Shown: positions 1-7,165 of the stretch, piece after piece
Layout: every line of letters starts with the position of its first letter
How positions within the stretch are numbered: the first letter of the stretch is position 1
Assembly (NCBI GenBank): GCA_938048505.1
Contig: CALIUX010000222.1
Coordinates: forward strand, 1-12,659
From: an uncultured Pseudomonadales bacterium
GTDB taxonomy: Bacteria > Pseudomonadota > Gammaproteobacteria > Pseudomonadales > Cellvibrionaceae
DNA: 12,659 nt
Direction of reading: 5' to 3'
The notes under the pieces: generated by a model
The model's database searches: none
What the model was told of the DNA's origin: nothing
The model's input: the letters and a program-made list of their open reading frames with translations, nothing else
Program-made: the position numbers and the translations under genes

Positions 1-1242
1 ATGACCTTTTTACCTGCTCTGACAGTCGTACTGCCAGCCCGAGTGAAGGTTATAAGCGATGCAGAAAGCCAATCACCGTGGCTAGAAAAACTGGGTCACC
101 TGGTTATTCATAAGCGCAAGCCTTTGATGTGGGGCATGTTGGTTGTTGCGGTTGTGTTTACGGCATTTGTCCCTAAAAATGAAATCAACGATGAGTTTGT
201 TGAGTATTTTGATACGAGCGTGCCGTTTAGGGTCGATACGGATTACGCCTCAGAAAAACTCTTAAGCCCCTATACGATTGAATTCTCGTTTAAATCAGGG
301 GAAGCCGGTGGTATTTCAGAGCCTGCCACACTCACTAAAATTGATGAGTTTGTTGAGCATCTTAATTCTTACCAAGACGTCAGCCATGTTTATACGCTGA
401 GCGATACAATGAAGCGGCTCAATAAAAACATGCATGGTGATGATCCGAGCAAATACCATCTACCGGATTCGCGTGAGCTGGCTGCGCAGTATTTATTATT
501 GTATGAGATGTCATTACCGTATGGGCTGGATTTGAATAATCAATTGGATGTTGAAAAAGCAGCCACGCGCATCACCATGACAACCAAAAGCTTAAGCAGT
601 AATCAGGTCTTAGCATTAGAGAAATCAATTAATGCTTGGTTGGCGGCTAATGCTTCACAATACAGTGTTGATGCAGCAAGCCCTAACTTGATGTTTGCAC
701 ATATAGGTATGCGTAATGCGCAAAGCTTATTATTAGGCACTACTTTAGCGTTGATCCTTATCTCATTTATTTTAGTGGCGGCATTACGCTCAGTCAAAAT
801 GGGACTAATTAGTTTAATTCCTAATTTAGTACCTGCCGGCATTGCTTTTGGGGTTTGGGGGCTGCTTGATGGCCAAGTGGGTATGTCGGTTTCCATTGTG
901 GCGGGCATGACGCTTGGTATTGTCGTGGATGACACAGTGCATTTTCTGAGCAAATATTTACGTGCTCGAAGAGAAAAAGGCTACGACGCAAAACAAGCCT
1001 GCTTATATGCTTTTACGCATGTAGGGCAAGCTTTAGTCGTGACGACATTGGTTTTAGTTGCGGGCTTTATGGTACTCGCGCTATCAACTTTCAAACTCAA
1101 TGCGGATATGGGTTTAGTGACGGCGCTGACAATTGGTATTGCATTAATTGTTGATTTTCTATTATTACCGCCATTATTAATGGCGCTCGATAAAAGCCCA
1201 GTAGACAAGTCGCAGCCCGCAAGCCAAGCGCAACCCGCTTAG
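1..1242 (+). CDS. RND/MMPL-family exporter, C-terminal half (partial)
   Basis: This is the C-terminal part of an inner-membrane RND superfamily exporter of the MMPL/COG1033 type, driven by proton motive force. The first ATG sits on the window edge and the sequence begins inside the protein, so the N-terminal half is missing. Visible residues give the end of the first half (1-20), one membrane segment (about 41-57), a periplasmic domain (about 60-240) and five membrane segments (about 243-262, 267-288, 294-312, 342-362, 369-395). The family signature is GMTLGIVVDDTVHFLSKYLR, with the acidic pair D310-D311. Full family members are usually 750-900 aa with two such halves. The next gene is a LolA-like periplasmic protein on the same strand, a pairing known for this exporter group, which suggests transport of a lipid-like or hydrophobic substrate. 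Family is secure, substrate unknown. Confidence 0.9.
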   Translation: MTFLPALTVVLPARVKVISDAESQSPWLEKLGHLVIHKRKPLMWGMLVVAVVFTAFVPKNEINDEFVEYFDTSVPFRVDTDYASEKLLSPYTIEFSFKSGEAGGISEPATLTKIDEFVEHLNSYQDVSHVYTLSDTMKRLNKNMHGDDPSKYHLPDSRELAAQYLLLYEMSLPYGLDLNNQLDVEKAATRITMTTKSLSSNQVLALEKSINAWLAANASQYSVDAASPNLMFAHIGMRNAQSLLLGTTLALILISFILVAALRSVKMGLISLIPNLVPAGIAFGVWGLLDGQVGMSVSIVAGMTLGIVVDDTVHFLSKYLRARREKGYDAKQACLYAFTHVGQALVVTTLVLVAGFMVLALSTFKLNADMGLVTALTIGIALIVDFLLLPPLLMALDKSPVDKSQPASQAQPA

Positions 1243-1308
1243 TAAAGATGACTGAATAGGGTTATTGATTCTTTTTATGCTCTTTATTGAGAGCACATAA
1301 TTTTCTTA

Positions 1309-1337
1309 CTCAGCATAGACACGTACTCTATGCTGAG
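1309..1337 (+). other. Perfect 11-bp inverted repeat upstream of the LolA-like gene
   Basis: The arms CTCAGCATAGA (1309-1319) and TCTATGCTGAG (1327-1337) pair perfectly around a 7-nt loop. The hairpin ends 18 nt before the ribosome binding site of the LolA-like gene. A run of T at 1350-1355 is 12 nt from the stem, so it is not a classic terminator. It could stabilise or separate the two messages as an intercistronic hairpin, or be a partial attenuator, or act as a DNA operator. Confidence 0.6.
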
Positions 1338-1355
1338 CCAATAGACGCATTTTTT

Positions 1356-1361
1356 AGGAGG
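1356..1361 (+). promoter_or_regulatory. Ribosome binding site (AGGAGG) setting the start at 1368
   Basis: A full consensus AGGAGG lies 6 nt before the ATG at 1368. It decides against the upstream in-frame ATG at 1287, which would add 27 residues in front of a signal peptide and read through the hairpin. Confidence 0.8.
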
Positions 1362-1367
1362 CCTATT

Positions 1368-2168
1368 ATGGTTCTTGCGTTAAAAAAGCTTATTAACACA
1401 GCAGCAGTGAGTTTCTGTTGCCTGCTATCGCCCTTTGCTCTAGCAGACGCTGCTAAAAATGAAGGCTTTCGTATTGCCAAAGAAGTGCAAGATCGTGATT
1501 CTGGCTGGGGAAATAGCCATGCTACGATGGAAATGATCTTAACCAACAAGCACGGCGTAAGTAGTAAGCGTGAAATGGAGCAAAAAACGCTTGAAGTTCA
1601 AAACGATGGCGATAAGTCACTGACTATTTTCCATGAACCGCGTGATGTAAAAGGCACGGCTTTTTTATCTTTTTCACATGCACTCAAGCCTGATCAGCAA
1701 TGGCTATTTTTGCCCGCACTGAAGCGCACCAAGCGTATTAGCTCGGCAAATAAATCAGGCCCATTTTTAGGCAGTGAATTTGCCTTTGAAGATCTTTCAT
1801 CCTTTGAAATCGAAAAGTATGATTACGAGTATTTGCGTGATGATGTAGTGGCCAAAGCCCCAGTGTATATTGTGAAGTATCTACCTCAATATAAGCACTC
1901 AGGTTATCAATACCTAGAAATTGCTATTGATAAAAAAGAGTACATTATGCATAAAATCGATTTTTATGATCGTAAGGGCTCGCACCTTAAAACACTCCGT
2001 TTTAACAAATATCAGCATTTTAATGATCGCTATTGGCGTGCGATGGAATTCATAGTCAATAATCATCAAACGGGAAAAAAGACGGTACTCAATTGGAAAA
2101 ACTACCAGTTTGATACCGGCTTAAAAGAGGCCGACTTTAATCAAGCTGCGCTGAAAAGAGCCCGGTGA
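1368..2168 (+). CDS. Periplasmic LolA-like outer membrane lipoprotein-sorting protein
   Basis: The predicted 266-aa secreted protein belongs to the outer membrane lipoprotein-sorting family (PF17131/COG2834), which has a LolA/LolB-like half-barrel fold that binds acyl chains or other hydrophobic ligands in the periplasm. A Sec signal peptide covers residues 1-26, with likely cleavage after ALA-26. The family core at about 93-144 (DVKGTAFL, then WLFLPALKRTKRISS, then GSEFAFEDLS) is well preserved, as is the C-terminal strand ending near NYQFDTGLKEADFN. The start at 1368 is chosen for its AGGAGG. The gene lies 125 nt after the RND exporter and before a strong terminator, so the two probably form one transcript. 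The likely job is to pass the exporter's cargo across the periplasm. It is not LolA proper, which is shorter and lacks this core. Confidence 0.88.
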   Translation: MVLALKKLINTAAVSFCCLLSPFALADAAKNEGFRIAKEVQDRDSGWGNSHATMEMILTNKHGVSSKREMEQKTLEVQNDGDKSLTIFHEPRDVKGTAFLSFSHALKPDQQWLFLPALKRTKRISSANKSGPFLGSEFAFEDLSSFEIEKYDYEYLRDDVVAKAPVYIVKYLPQYKHSGYQYLEIAIDKKEYIMHKIDFYDRKGSHLKTLRFNKYQHFNDRYWRAMEFIVNNHQTGKKTVLNWKNYQFDTGLKEADFNQAALKRAR

Positions 2169-2189
2169 ATTTTTAATATGAACGGTATT

Positions 2190-2224
2190 ATCCACAGGTT
2201 ATCTACGCCTGTGGATTTTTTATT
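2190..2224 (+). terminator. Rho-independent terminator after the LolA-like gene
   Basis: The arms ATCCACAGG (2190-2198) and CCTGTGGAT (2208-2216) pair perfectly over 9 bp around a 9-nt loop. The stem runs into a T-rich tract at 2216-2224. It starts 22 nt after the stop codon and separates the exporter unit from the TetR gene. Confidence 0.9.
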
Positions 2225-2228
2225 TTAG

Positions 2229-2257
2229 ATAACAATACATTTACCATTAACGATAAT
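2229..2257 (+). promoter_or_regulatory. Candidate sigma70 promoter of the TetR gene
   Basis: A -35-like ATAACA (2229-2234, 4 of 6 consensus) and a -10-like GATAAT (2252-2257, 5 of 6) are separated by 17 bp. Transcription would start near 2264, giving a 20-nt leader before the ATG at 2284. The site lies just after the terminator. Called by eye only. Confidence 0.45.
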
Positions 2258-2267
2258 AGTGAATGTA
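2236..2267. promoter_or_regulatory. Palindromic candidate operator over the TetR promoter
   Basis: The arms TACATTTACCATTA (2236-2249) and TAATAGTGAATGTA (2254-2267) are reverse complements at 12 of 14 positions, with a 4-nt centre. The palindrome covers the promoter spacer and the -10 box. Size, symmetry and place fit an autoregulatory operator of a TetR-family repressor. No second copy was seen in the window; the promoter of the exporter operon lies outside it. Confidence 0.6.
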
Positions 2268-2283
2268 GATATGACGATGAGTT

Positions 2284-2940
2284 ATGCCTGATTGTACTGT
2301 AAAAAGCTTTGCTAAAAAGCTTTACCAAAAAACCTTGAAAACACCCCTTGATCATAATCAAGAAAGCACCCGCTCGCGTATCTTAGAGGCAGCTTTTGAT
2401 GAAATGTATGAACACGGCTATCAAGGGATGCGTATTGAAACGATACTCAAAAAAACACAGCTTGCTAAAGGTGCGCTATATCATCACTTTAAGAGTAAAA
2501 AGGCATTAGGTTATGCCGTTGTTGACGAGGTAATCTTCAATTGCAAGAAAGCCTATTTTCAAAAGTTAGATGATGCAGAAGATCCCCTTACAGCGCTATG
2601 TGAGATCATGATGCATTGTGCCCAAGAAATGACAACCGAAGAATTGTCGTTGGGGTGTCCTTTAAATAATTTAATCCAAGAGATGTATAATTTAGATGAT
2701 GGTTTTGGCGAGCGATTATCAAATGTTTATCAATATTGCCACAATACGATTAAGGGGGCATTGGTGCGAGGGCAGACTAAAGGCTTAGTGAAGCAAGATA
2801 TTGACCCTGAAATTATTACATTATTCTTAATGAGCTCTATGCATGGTATTAGCGGTACAGCAAAGTGCATGCAATCGATTGAAGTACTCAAAAAAATGAA
2901 TGCCACACTATGTGATTACCTTAATACATTAAGGGCGTAA
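2284..2940 (+). CDS. TetR/AcrR-family transcriptional regulator
   Basis: A one-component repressor-type regulator of 218 aa. The N-terminal DNA-binding domain spans about 29-75. Its helix-turn-helix contains IETILKKTQLAKGALYHHFK, with the typical GALYHHFxSK stretch. The all-helical ligand/dimer domain follows, with a GCPLNNLIQEM segment at 124-134 seen in some TetR subfamilies. The 28 residues before the domain are longer than usual and no good ribosome binding site precedes the ATG, so an in-frame TTG at 2335 (201 aa) is an alternative start. It sits between the exporter pair and the beta-barrel gene and has its own candidate promoter and palindrome, so it may control itself and one or both flanking units. 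The ligand cannot be inferred from sequence. Confidence 0.92.
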   Translation: MPDCTVKSFAKKLYQKTLKTPLDHNQESTRSRILEAAFDEMYEHGYQGMRIETILKKTQLAKGALYHHFKSKKALGYAVVDEVIFNCKKAYFQKLDDAEDPLTALCEIMMHCAQEMTTEELSLGCPLNNLIQEMYNLDDGFGERLSNVYQYCHNTIKGALVRGQTKGLVKQDIDPEIITLFLMSSMHGISGTAKCMQSIEVLKKMNATLCDYLNTLRA

Positions 2941-3049
2941 ATATTATAGGCTTAGTGATAAAGAAGAGCCTCAAATAGGAAATGCTAAGAACAGAATCGT
3001 ACTGTATTGATTCTCTCATTTTACACTCGGTAGATAGATTATCTCGAAT

Positions 3050-3054
3050 AGGAG
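3050..3054 (+). promoter_or_regulatory. Ribosome binding site (AGGAG) setting the start at 3063
   Basis: AGGAG lies 8 nt before the ATG at 3063. The in-frame ATG at 2982 has no such site and would put 27 polar residues ahead of the signal peptide. Confidence 0.7.
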
Positions 3055-3062
3055 CTTTTATC

Positions 3063-4340
3063 ATGTCAGGCCTGCAATCGCAGTATAAACTTTCGGGTCT
3101 TCCCTTTTTATTACGCAGTGCTGCTGTCACGGCTGGCTTATTATGCAGTCCATTAGTGTTTTCTGTAGAGCTACAAGGTTATGCGGGTATTGAAGCGCGT
3201 TGGTTTACTGAGCTAAAGCAATCTCAACTCTCTGCAGCGGGTGAACTAGACTCCTACTGGAAGATAGGTGGTGGTGCCAATAGTGATGCTAGTAGTATTA
3301 CCAGTAAAATATTTGCGCGTGTTGACTCGGAAGATGATGAGCGCACCCACATTGATATTCGTGAACTCTCTTGGCTGTACTACCAAGATACGTGGGAGTT
3401 GCGTGCAGGTATTAGTAAGGTTTTTTGGGGGGTGACGGAGTCAGCGCATCGGGTAGATATTATTAACCAAACCGATAGTGTCGAATCTTTAGATGGTGAA
3501 GAGAAACTGGGCCAACCCATGGTGCAATGGACAGGCATTTATCATTGGGGGTCGGTCAGTACTTTTATTTTGCCTTATTTTCGTGAACGAACATTCAATG
3601 GTGATGAAGGTTATTTAGGTTTTGGTTTTCCAATCAGCTCACGTCATGAGTATCAGTCACGGCAAAGAGAAAAACATATAGACTGGGCTATTCGCTATAG
3701 CCATAGTTTGGGGATATGGGACATCGGTTTATCACATTTTTCAGGTACATCACGTGAGCCACTATTGTTGACAACTCTGCGCCAAACACCAGAGTTAGAG
3801 ATTGAAATTCAATTGACGCCTTTTTATCGATTAATTAATCAAACAGGAATAGATATTCAGGCAACAATTGAGGGCTGGCTGTGGAAATTAGAAGCAATAC
3901 ATCAAAGTGCGGAGAAAAATGTTGTTTTTGATACAGATTTTTCCGCACTCACTGCTGGGCTTGAATATACATTCATTGGCCTAAAGGGCGGCGCAGCTGA
4001 TTTAGGCGTTTTAGCGGAATACCATTATAATAGTGAAGGTAAAGATTCTTTCGATTTATTACAAAATGATATCTTCATTGGATCTAGACTCACTTTAAAT
4101 GATATACACGATACTAATTTTTTATTCGGTGTTATCGCAGATTTAGACTACAATGGAAGCTATCAGGCGTTTGTCGAAGGAAGTCGCCGCTTAAATGACA
4201 GTTGGATAGTTACACTTGATGCGCGTATTGCAGATGCTCGCGGTGCTGCAAATAGCCCAGAAAGTGATGATAAATCTGACGATTTAATCATTTTTGCGAA
4301 CAAAGACGTCGTCACATTAGATATTTCATATTATTTTTAG
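3063..4340 (+). CDS. Predicted outer-membrane beta-barrel protein
   Basis: This 425-aa protein is not one I can name with certainty. It has a long N-terminal signal peptide (hydrophobic about 13-34, likely cleavage near VFS-34). Alternating aromatic/polar strand patterns run through the whole length, and it ends in DISYYF with a terminal phenylalanine, the usual BamA recognition feature of outer-membrane barrels. A striking central block, about 107-156, reads WELRAGISKVFWGVTESAHR followed by VDIINQTDSVESLDGEEKLG; I recall similar blocks in uncharacterised barrel proteins beside RND/LolA-like genes. Its place next to the exporter, the carrier and the TetR gene suggests it is the outer-membrane part of the same pathway. 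An alternative is an unrelated porin. Outer-membrane barrel is fairly sure; partnership with the exporter is inference. Confidence 0.72.
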   Translation: MSGLQSQYKLSGLPFLLRSAAVTAGLLCSPLVFSVELQGYAGIEARWFTELKQSQLSAAGELDSYWKIGGGANSDASSITSKIFARVDSEDDERTHIDIRELSWLYYQDTWELRAGISKVFWGVTESAHRVDIINQTDSVESLDGEEKLGQPMVQWTGIYHWGSVSTFILPYFRERTFNGDEGYLGFGFPISSRHEYQSRQREKHIDWAIRYSHSLGIWDIGLSHFSGTSREPLLLTTLRQTPELEIEIQLTPFYRLINQTGIDIQATIEGWLWKLEAIHQSAEKNVVFDTDFSALTAGLEYTFIGLKGGAADLGVLAEYHYNSEGKDSFDLLQNDIFIGSRLTLNDIHDTNFLFGVIADLDYNGSYQAFVEGSRRLNDSWIVTLDARIADARGAANSPESDDKSDDLIIFANKDVVTLDISYYF

Positions 4341-4406
4341 TCATATTAAGACTAATTATGATTAAATATTACTTATTTATTGATTACGGAAAAGCACGCA
4401 AAGCTC

Positions 4407-5408
4407 ATGGATACATCACCCTTTGAGGCAAATAATTCACATTCAGACTCTACGTTGGTCGCCTCTAAAGAAAATACCACGCTAATTTTGCGCTCATTTG
4501 AAAGCGGCGAAAGCCATTCGATCATTGGCAATATGGTTATTGGCCGAGAGAGCGATTGCGGTATTTGCCTCAACCATAAAAAAGTCTCCCGGTATCATGC
4601 CAAAGTACATATTGTTGAGAATGGCATTCTCGTGAGCGATTTACAGTCGAGTAATGGTACATTTGTTAATGGCGACCGCGTGACCAACCCGGTGGCTATT
4701 GAAGTCGGTGACGAAGTCCAATTTGGCGATATGCGTTACCGTTTGACATCAGTGAGCAATACGGTTGAAAACGATGCAACAATCTTATCTGAGCCGAGCT
4801 TAGTTTTTCCTGCCAGCAAGCTCTCGTCGAGTAAAGCATCTGTTCCCAACCCACGATATGAAGAAGTTGCGTCTTCGCCTCTTGATACACCCCCGCCAAC
4901 ACCACCTGTAAACAATACACGTTTAATTAGCCCTGAATCATTGCGTACGACAGCGGCGCGTAATAGCACAACGGATGCGGCTAATGCTGGCACAGGTCCA
5001 CGATTAGTTGTGAATACGGCGCCCATCAGAGGGCAGATGTTTAGTTTAGCCGATGTGACCAATCAACCTATTTCTATTGGCCGGGAAGATGACAATGATA
5101 TTGTCTTGCCTGATTTGTCCGTATCACGCCATCATGCCTCTTTAACCTATGATCAAGAAGGCTTTTTGATACGCACGACCAGCGCATCCAATGGTTTATT
5201 GGTTAATGGTTTTAATGTGCAGCAATGGCGTTTGCAAGAGGGCGATAGCATTCAATTAGGGCGTGTTAACCTCGCTTTTAAAGTAGGGCAATCGTTACCT
5301 AAGCAGTCTGTTAGCTCAAACGGTGAAGCCTCACAGTCAAAATATCTTATTATGGGTGGGCTGCTGTTACTTGGCGGTATATTAATAGCTACGCCTTGGT
5401 TTCTTTAG
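4407..5408 (+). CDS. Twin FHA-domain protein with C-terminal membrane anchor
   Basis: A 333-aa protein with two forkhead-associated domains, which bind phosphothreonine peptides. FHA1 spans about 22-107 with the conserved G46-R47-E48, S61-R62-x-H64 and S82-N83-G84-T85, then N88-G89. FHA2 spans about 205-300 with G225-R226-E227, S240-R241-x-H243, N262-G263 and N267-G268; it has lost the threonine after NG. A Pro/Ser/Thr-rich linker (about 110-200) joins them. Residues 312-333 form one hydrophobic segment at the extreme C-terminus, so both FHA domains probably face the cytoplasm on a tail-anchored protein. No Ser/Thr kinase or phosphatase gene is adjacent, so the phosphorylated partner is unknown. 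Start is uncertain: ATG 4407 is preferred, while an in-frame TTG at 4380 would add nine residues; neither has a good ribosome binding site. Confidence 0.9.
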   Translation: MDTSPFEANNSHSDSTLVASKENTTLILRSFESGESHSIIGNMVIGRESDCGICLNHKKVSRYHAKVHIVENGILVSDLQSSNGTFVNGDRVTNPVAIEVGDEVQFGDMRYRLTSVSNTVENDATILSEPSLVFPASKLSSSKASVPNPRYEEVASSPLDTPPPTPPVNNTRLISPESLRTTAARNSTTDAANAGTGPRLVVNTAPIRGQMFSLADVTNQPISIGREDDNDIVLPDLSVSRHHASLTYDQEGFLIRTTSASNGLLVNGFNVQQWRLQEGDSIQLGRVNLAFKVGQSLPKQSVSSNGEASQSKYLIMGGLLLLGGILIATPWFL

Positions 5409-5541
5409 TTTTCGCTTAGTCCCTTTGTTTAGCCTCTTTATTAAGTAATCTGCATTAAACAAATCTACTTCCTAAAACGCCTTCCTTGGGTCGTTTGTTA
5501 TCTAGTCTTTTTATGATTTTTCTTGGTAAACTGTTTTGGTT

Positions 5542-5581
5542 TAGCTCTTGTTTAGTTCTTATGTAGCTCTTGTCTAGTTCT
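5542..5581. repeat. Two-copy direct repeat with 22-bp period
   Basis: TAGCTCTTGTTTAGTTCT (5542-5559) recurs as TAGCTCTTGTCTAGTTCT (5564-5581), 17 of 18 identical, with a 4-nt gap. It lies in the 200-bp space between the convergent FHA and acyltransferase genes. No strong terminator was found there; the best hairpin (5475-5479 with 5492-5496) is weak. Confidence 0.7.
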
Positions 5582-5608
5582 GGCCTTGACCGTGTGAATA
5601 ATCACGTG

Positions 5609-6493
5609 TTAACGATAGGGATTGGATTCGCCTTCGGGCTGATGCTTAAAGCGCTTGTACTCCCACTGATATTGATCCGGTATGGCCTGAACACACTTCT
5701 CTATACCATGACTTAAACCCTGAACAGATATGGCTTCATCTTCACTCAGCATATCGGCGGGCGCTTCTTCAAAGAAAATCTCAAACCCTTTTGGTACACG
5801 TTTCGCGTAGCCAAAAATCGGCTTTGCGCCACTTTTTTGCAGCAGTTTATAAGCGAGCGTCATAGTAAATGCTGGGCGGTTAAAAAAAGAAACAAATCGC
5901 CCTGAGTTGGTATCTTTTGGTGTTTGGTCAGGCAAAATACCGCTAATGTGTCCTTTGCGTAAACCGCTTAACACTTTGCTTAAACCTTTTCGGTCGGTTG
6001 GAACGAGCTCTGCCCCACTGCCTTCACGGCATTCGCGAATCACTTCATCAAGCCCTGCTATTTTAGGCTTCTGGTACATACTGGTGACAGGCCCCAAGGT
6101 TGCGAGATACAAGCCTAATACTTCCCAGTTGCCAATGTGCGGTGCAAGAATTAAAACGCCCTGCCCATTGGCCAGTGCATCATCCACAAGATGTCGATTA
6201 TGCACTGTTACTATGTGGCTGAGCGCCCATTGAGATGGGCGCGTCCACACAGCTGCAATCTCAAACGCTAAGCGCGAGGTTTCCAAAACACTTTGGCGAA
6301 TACGAACCTGGTGCTCTTGGCTCGACTCTGCAGGAAAGCAGAGCTGAATATTTCGCGTAGTCACGGATACCATACGTGTCTTAAATAACAGTGCGATATG
6401 CCCTGCTACCCCCCCTATACTCCGTCCGATAGGTAAAGGGAATATGCCGGCTAAGCGAAGCAGGGTGCGAGTGAGCGTTGCAGTAATCGACAT
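5609..6493 (-). CDS. LpxL/HtrB-family lipid acyltransferase
   Basis: A 294-aa member of the lipid A biosynthesis (lauroyl/myristoyl) acyltransferase family, acting at the inner-membrane cytoplasmic face and moving an acyl chain from acyl-ACP to a lipid A precursor or related lipid. The catalytic HX4E motif is H119-x4-E124 within APHIGNWEVL. Other conserved parts are the N-terminal hydrophobic region (about 10-36), TRNIQLCFP (46-54), the substrate-binding PDQTPKD (188-194) and the C-terminal QWEYKRFK (276-283). Length is close to that of E. coli LpxL (about 306 aa). The start is the ATG 7 nt after the tpx stop codon, with no clear ribosome binding site, so it is probably co-transcribed and perhaps translationally coupled to tpx. 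Whether it is the LpxL or the LpxM type, or an ornithine-lipid-type variant, cannot be told from sequence alone. Confidence 0.9.
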   Translation of the reverse strand: MSITATLTRTLLRLAGIFPLPIGRSIGGVAGHIALLFKTRMVSVTTRNIQLCFPAESSQEHQVRIRQSVLETSRLAFEIAAVWTRPSQWALSHIVTVHNRHLVDDALANGQGVLILAPHIGNWEVLGLYLATLGPVTSMYQKPKIAGLDEVIRECREGSGAELVPTDRKGLSKVLSGLRKGHISGILPDQTPKDTNSGRFVSFFNRPAFTMTLAYKLLQKSGAKPIFGYAKRVPKGFEIFFEEAPADMLSEDEAISVQGLSHGIEKCVQAIPDQYQWEYKRFKHQPEGESNPYR

Positions 6494-6500
6494 AGATAGG

Positions 6501-7001
6501 CTAGGCGCTCAGTGCTACGCTAACGGCGTCGTAGTTAGGTTCTTCAGTGATATCGCTCACCAGCTCCGTATGCAGTACTTTTCCTTGCTCATCGAGTACA
6601 ACAACAGCGCGAGCAGTCAGGCCTGCTAGCTTACTTTCAAGCAACGTCACGCCGTAATCATCAGAAAAAGTGGATCGAAAAGCCGATACCGGTACAACAT
6701 TGCTTAAGCCTTCGGCGCCACAAAAACGGCCTAAGGCAAAGGGCAGATCCTGAGAAATGCACAATACGACAGTATTACCTAGCTGGCTGACTTGCTCGTT
6801 AAACTGCCTAACAGACTGGGCGCAAGTGGGGGTATCAACGGATGGAAAAATATTCAAGACTAAGCGTTGGCCCTTATAGCTTTCGCTCGAACTATCAGTC
6901 AAATCGACGCCTGTAACAGTAAATGCTGGTGCCATTTGCCCCACAACAGGTAGATCACTGTTGGTGTTAACGGGGTGGCCTTTCAAAGCGGTTGTTGCCA
7001 T
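6501..7001 (-). CDS. tpx: Thiol peroxidase Tpx (atypical 2-Cys peroxiredoxin)
   Basis: A 166-aa thioredoxin-dependent peroxidase that reduces H2O2 and alkyl hydroperoxides. The peroxidatic cysteine C60 lies in the SVDTPTCAQSVR motif with the active-site T57, the resolving C94 is in LGRFCGAEG, and the active-site arginine is R131 in GLTARAVVVLDEQG. The C60/C94 spacing and the full length match the Tpx subgroup. There is no signal peptide; E. coli Tpx, once reported as periplasmic, is likewise leaderless. The ATG has a GGAG (complement of 7012-7015) 10 nt upstream. The acyltransferase gene follows 7 nt downstream. The 5' region is shared with the divergent operon at 7629 but is over 600 bp long, so the two are probably regulated separately. 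Confidence 0.97.
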   Translation of the reverse strand: MATTALKGHPVNTNSDLPVVGQMAPAFTVTGVDLTDSSSESYKGQRLVLNIFPSVDTPTCAQSVRQFNEQVSQLGNTVVLCISQDLPFALGRFCGAEGLSNVVPVSAFRSTFSDDYGVTLLESKLAGLTARAVVVLDEQGKVLHTELVSDITEEPNYDAVSVALSA

Positions 7002-7092
7002 CGTGCAGACTCTCCAAAATCGTTAATTAAAACTAAAAGATGTAATCAGCAAATAACTTGGCTGATACGGTTGCATGCCTCGCTGCTTTGTT

Positions 7093-7119
7093 CGCATACG
7101 ACTGCTGTTCACGTATGAA
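7093..7119. repeat. Inverted repeat upstream of tpx
   Basis: CATACG (7095-7100) and CGTATG (7112-7117) are exact complements around an 11-nt spacer. Pairing extends to TTC/GAA-like flanks if one G (7094) bulges out. It lies about 95-115 bp upstream of the tpx start and could be an operator or chance. Confidence 0.35.
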
Positions 7120-7165
7120 TGATTTAGTGGCGCGCGTATATTCACATAAGCAGAGACACTCTTGC

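Noticed and set aside
603..1208. Minus-strand open frames inside the RND exporter gene
   Set aside because: They are shadows of the conserved exporter frame, whose MMPL signature lies on the plus strand here.
2993..3014. Inverted repeat AGAATC / GATTCT upstream of the barrel gene
   Set aside because: Arms of 6 bp with a 10-nt spacer are expected by chance at this length, and it does not resemble the palindrome at the TetR gene.
4337..4355. Inverted repeat TTAGTC / GACTAA over the stop codon of the barrel gene
   Set aside because: The stem has only 6 AT-rich base pairs and no T tract follows; too weak to call a terminator.
5475..5496. Hairpin AAACG / CGTTT as a terminator between the convergent genes
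   Set aside because: The stem is 5 bp, extendable only with a bulge, and lacks a proper T run on either strand.
7024..7052. Possible tpx promoter TTGCTG-17-TAATTA on the minus strand
   Set aside because: The -10 matches the consensus at only two positions; too weak to annotate.
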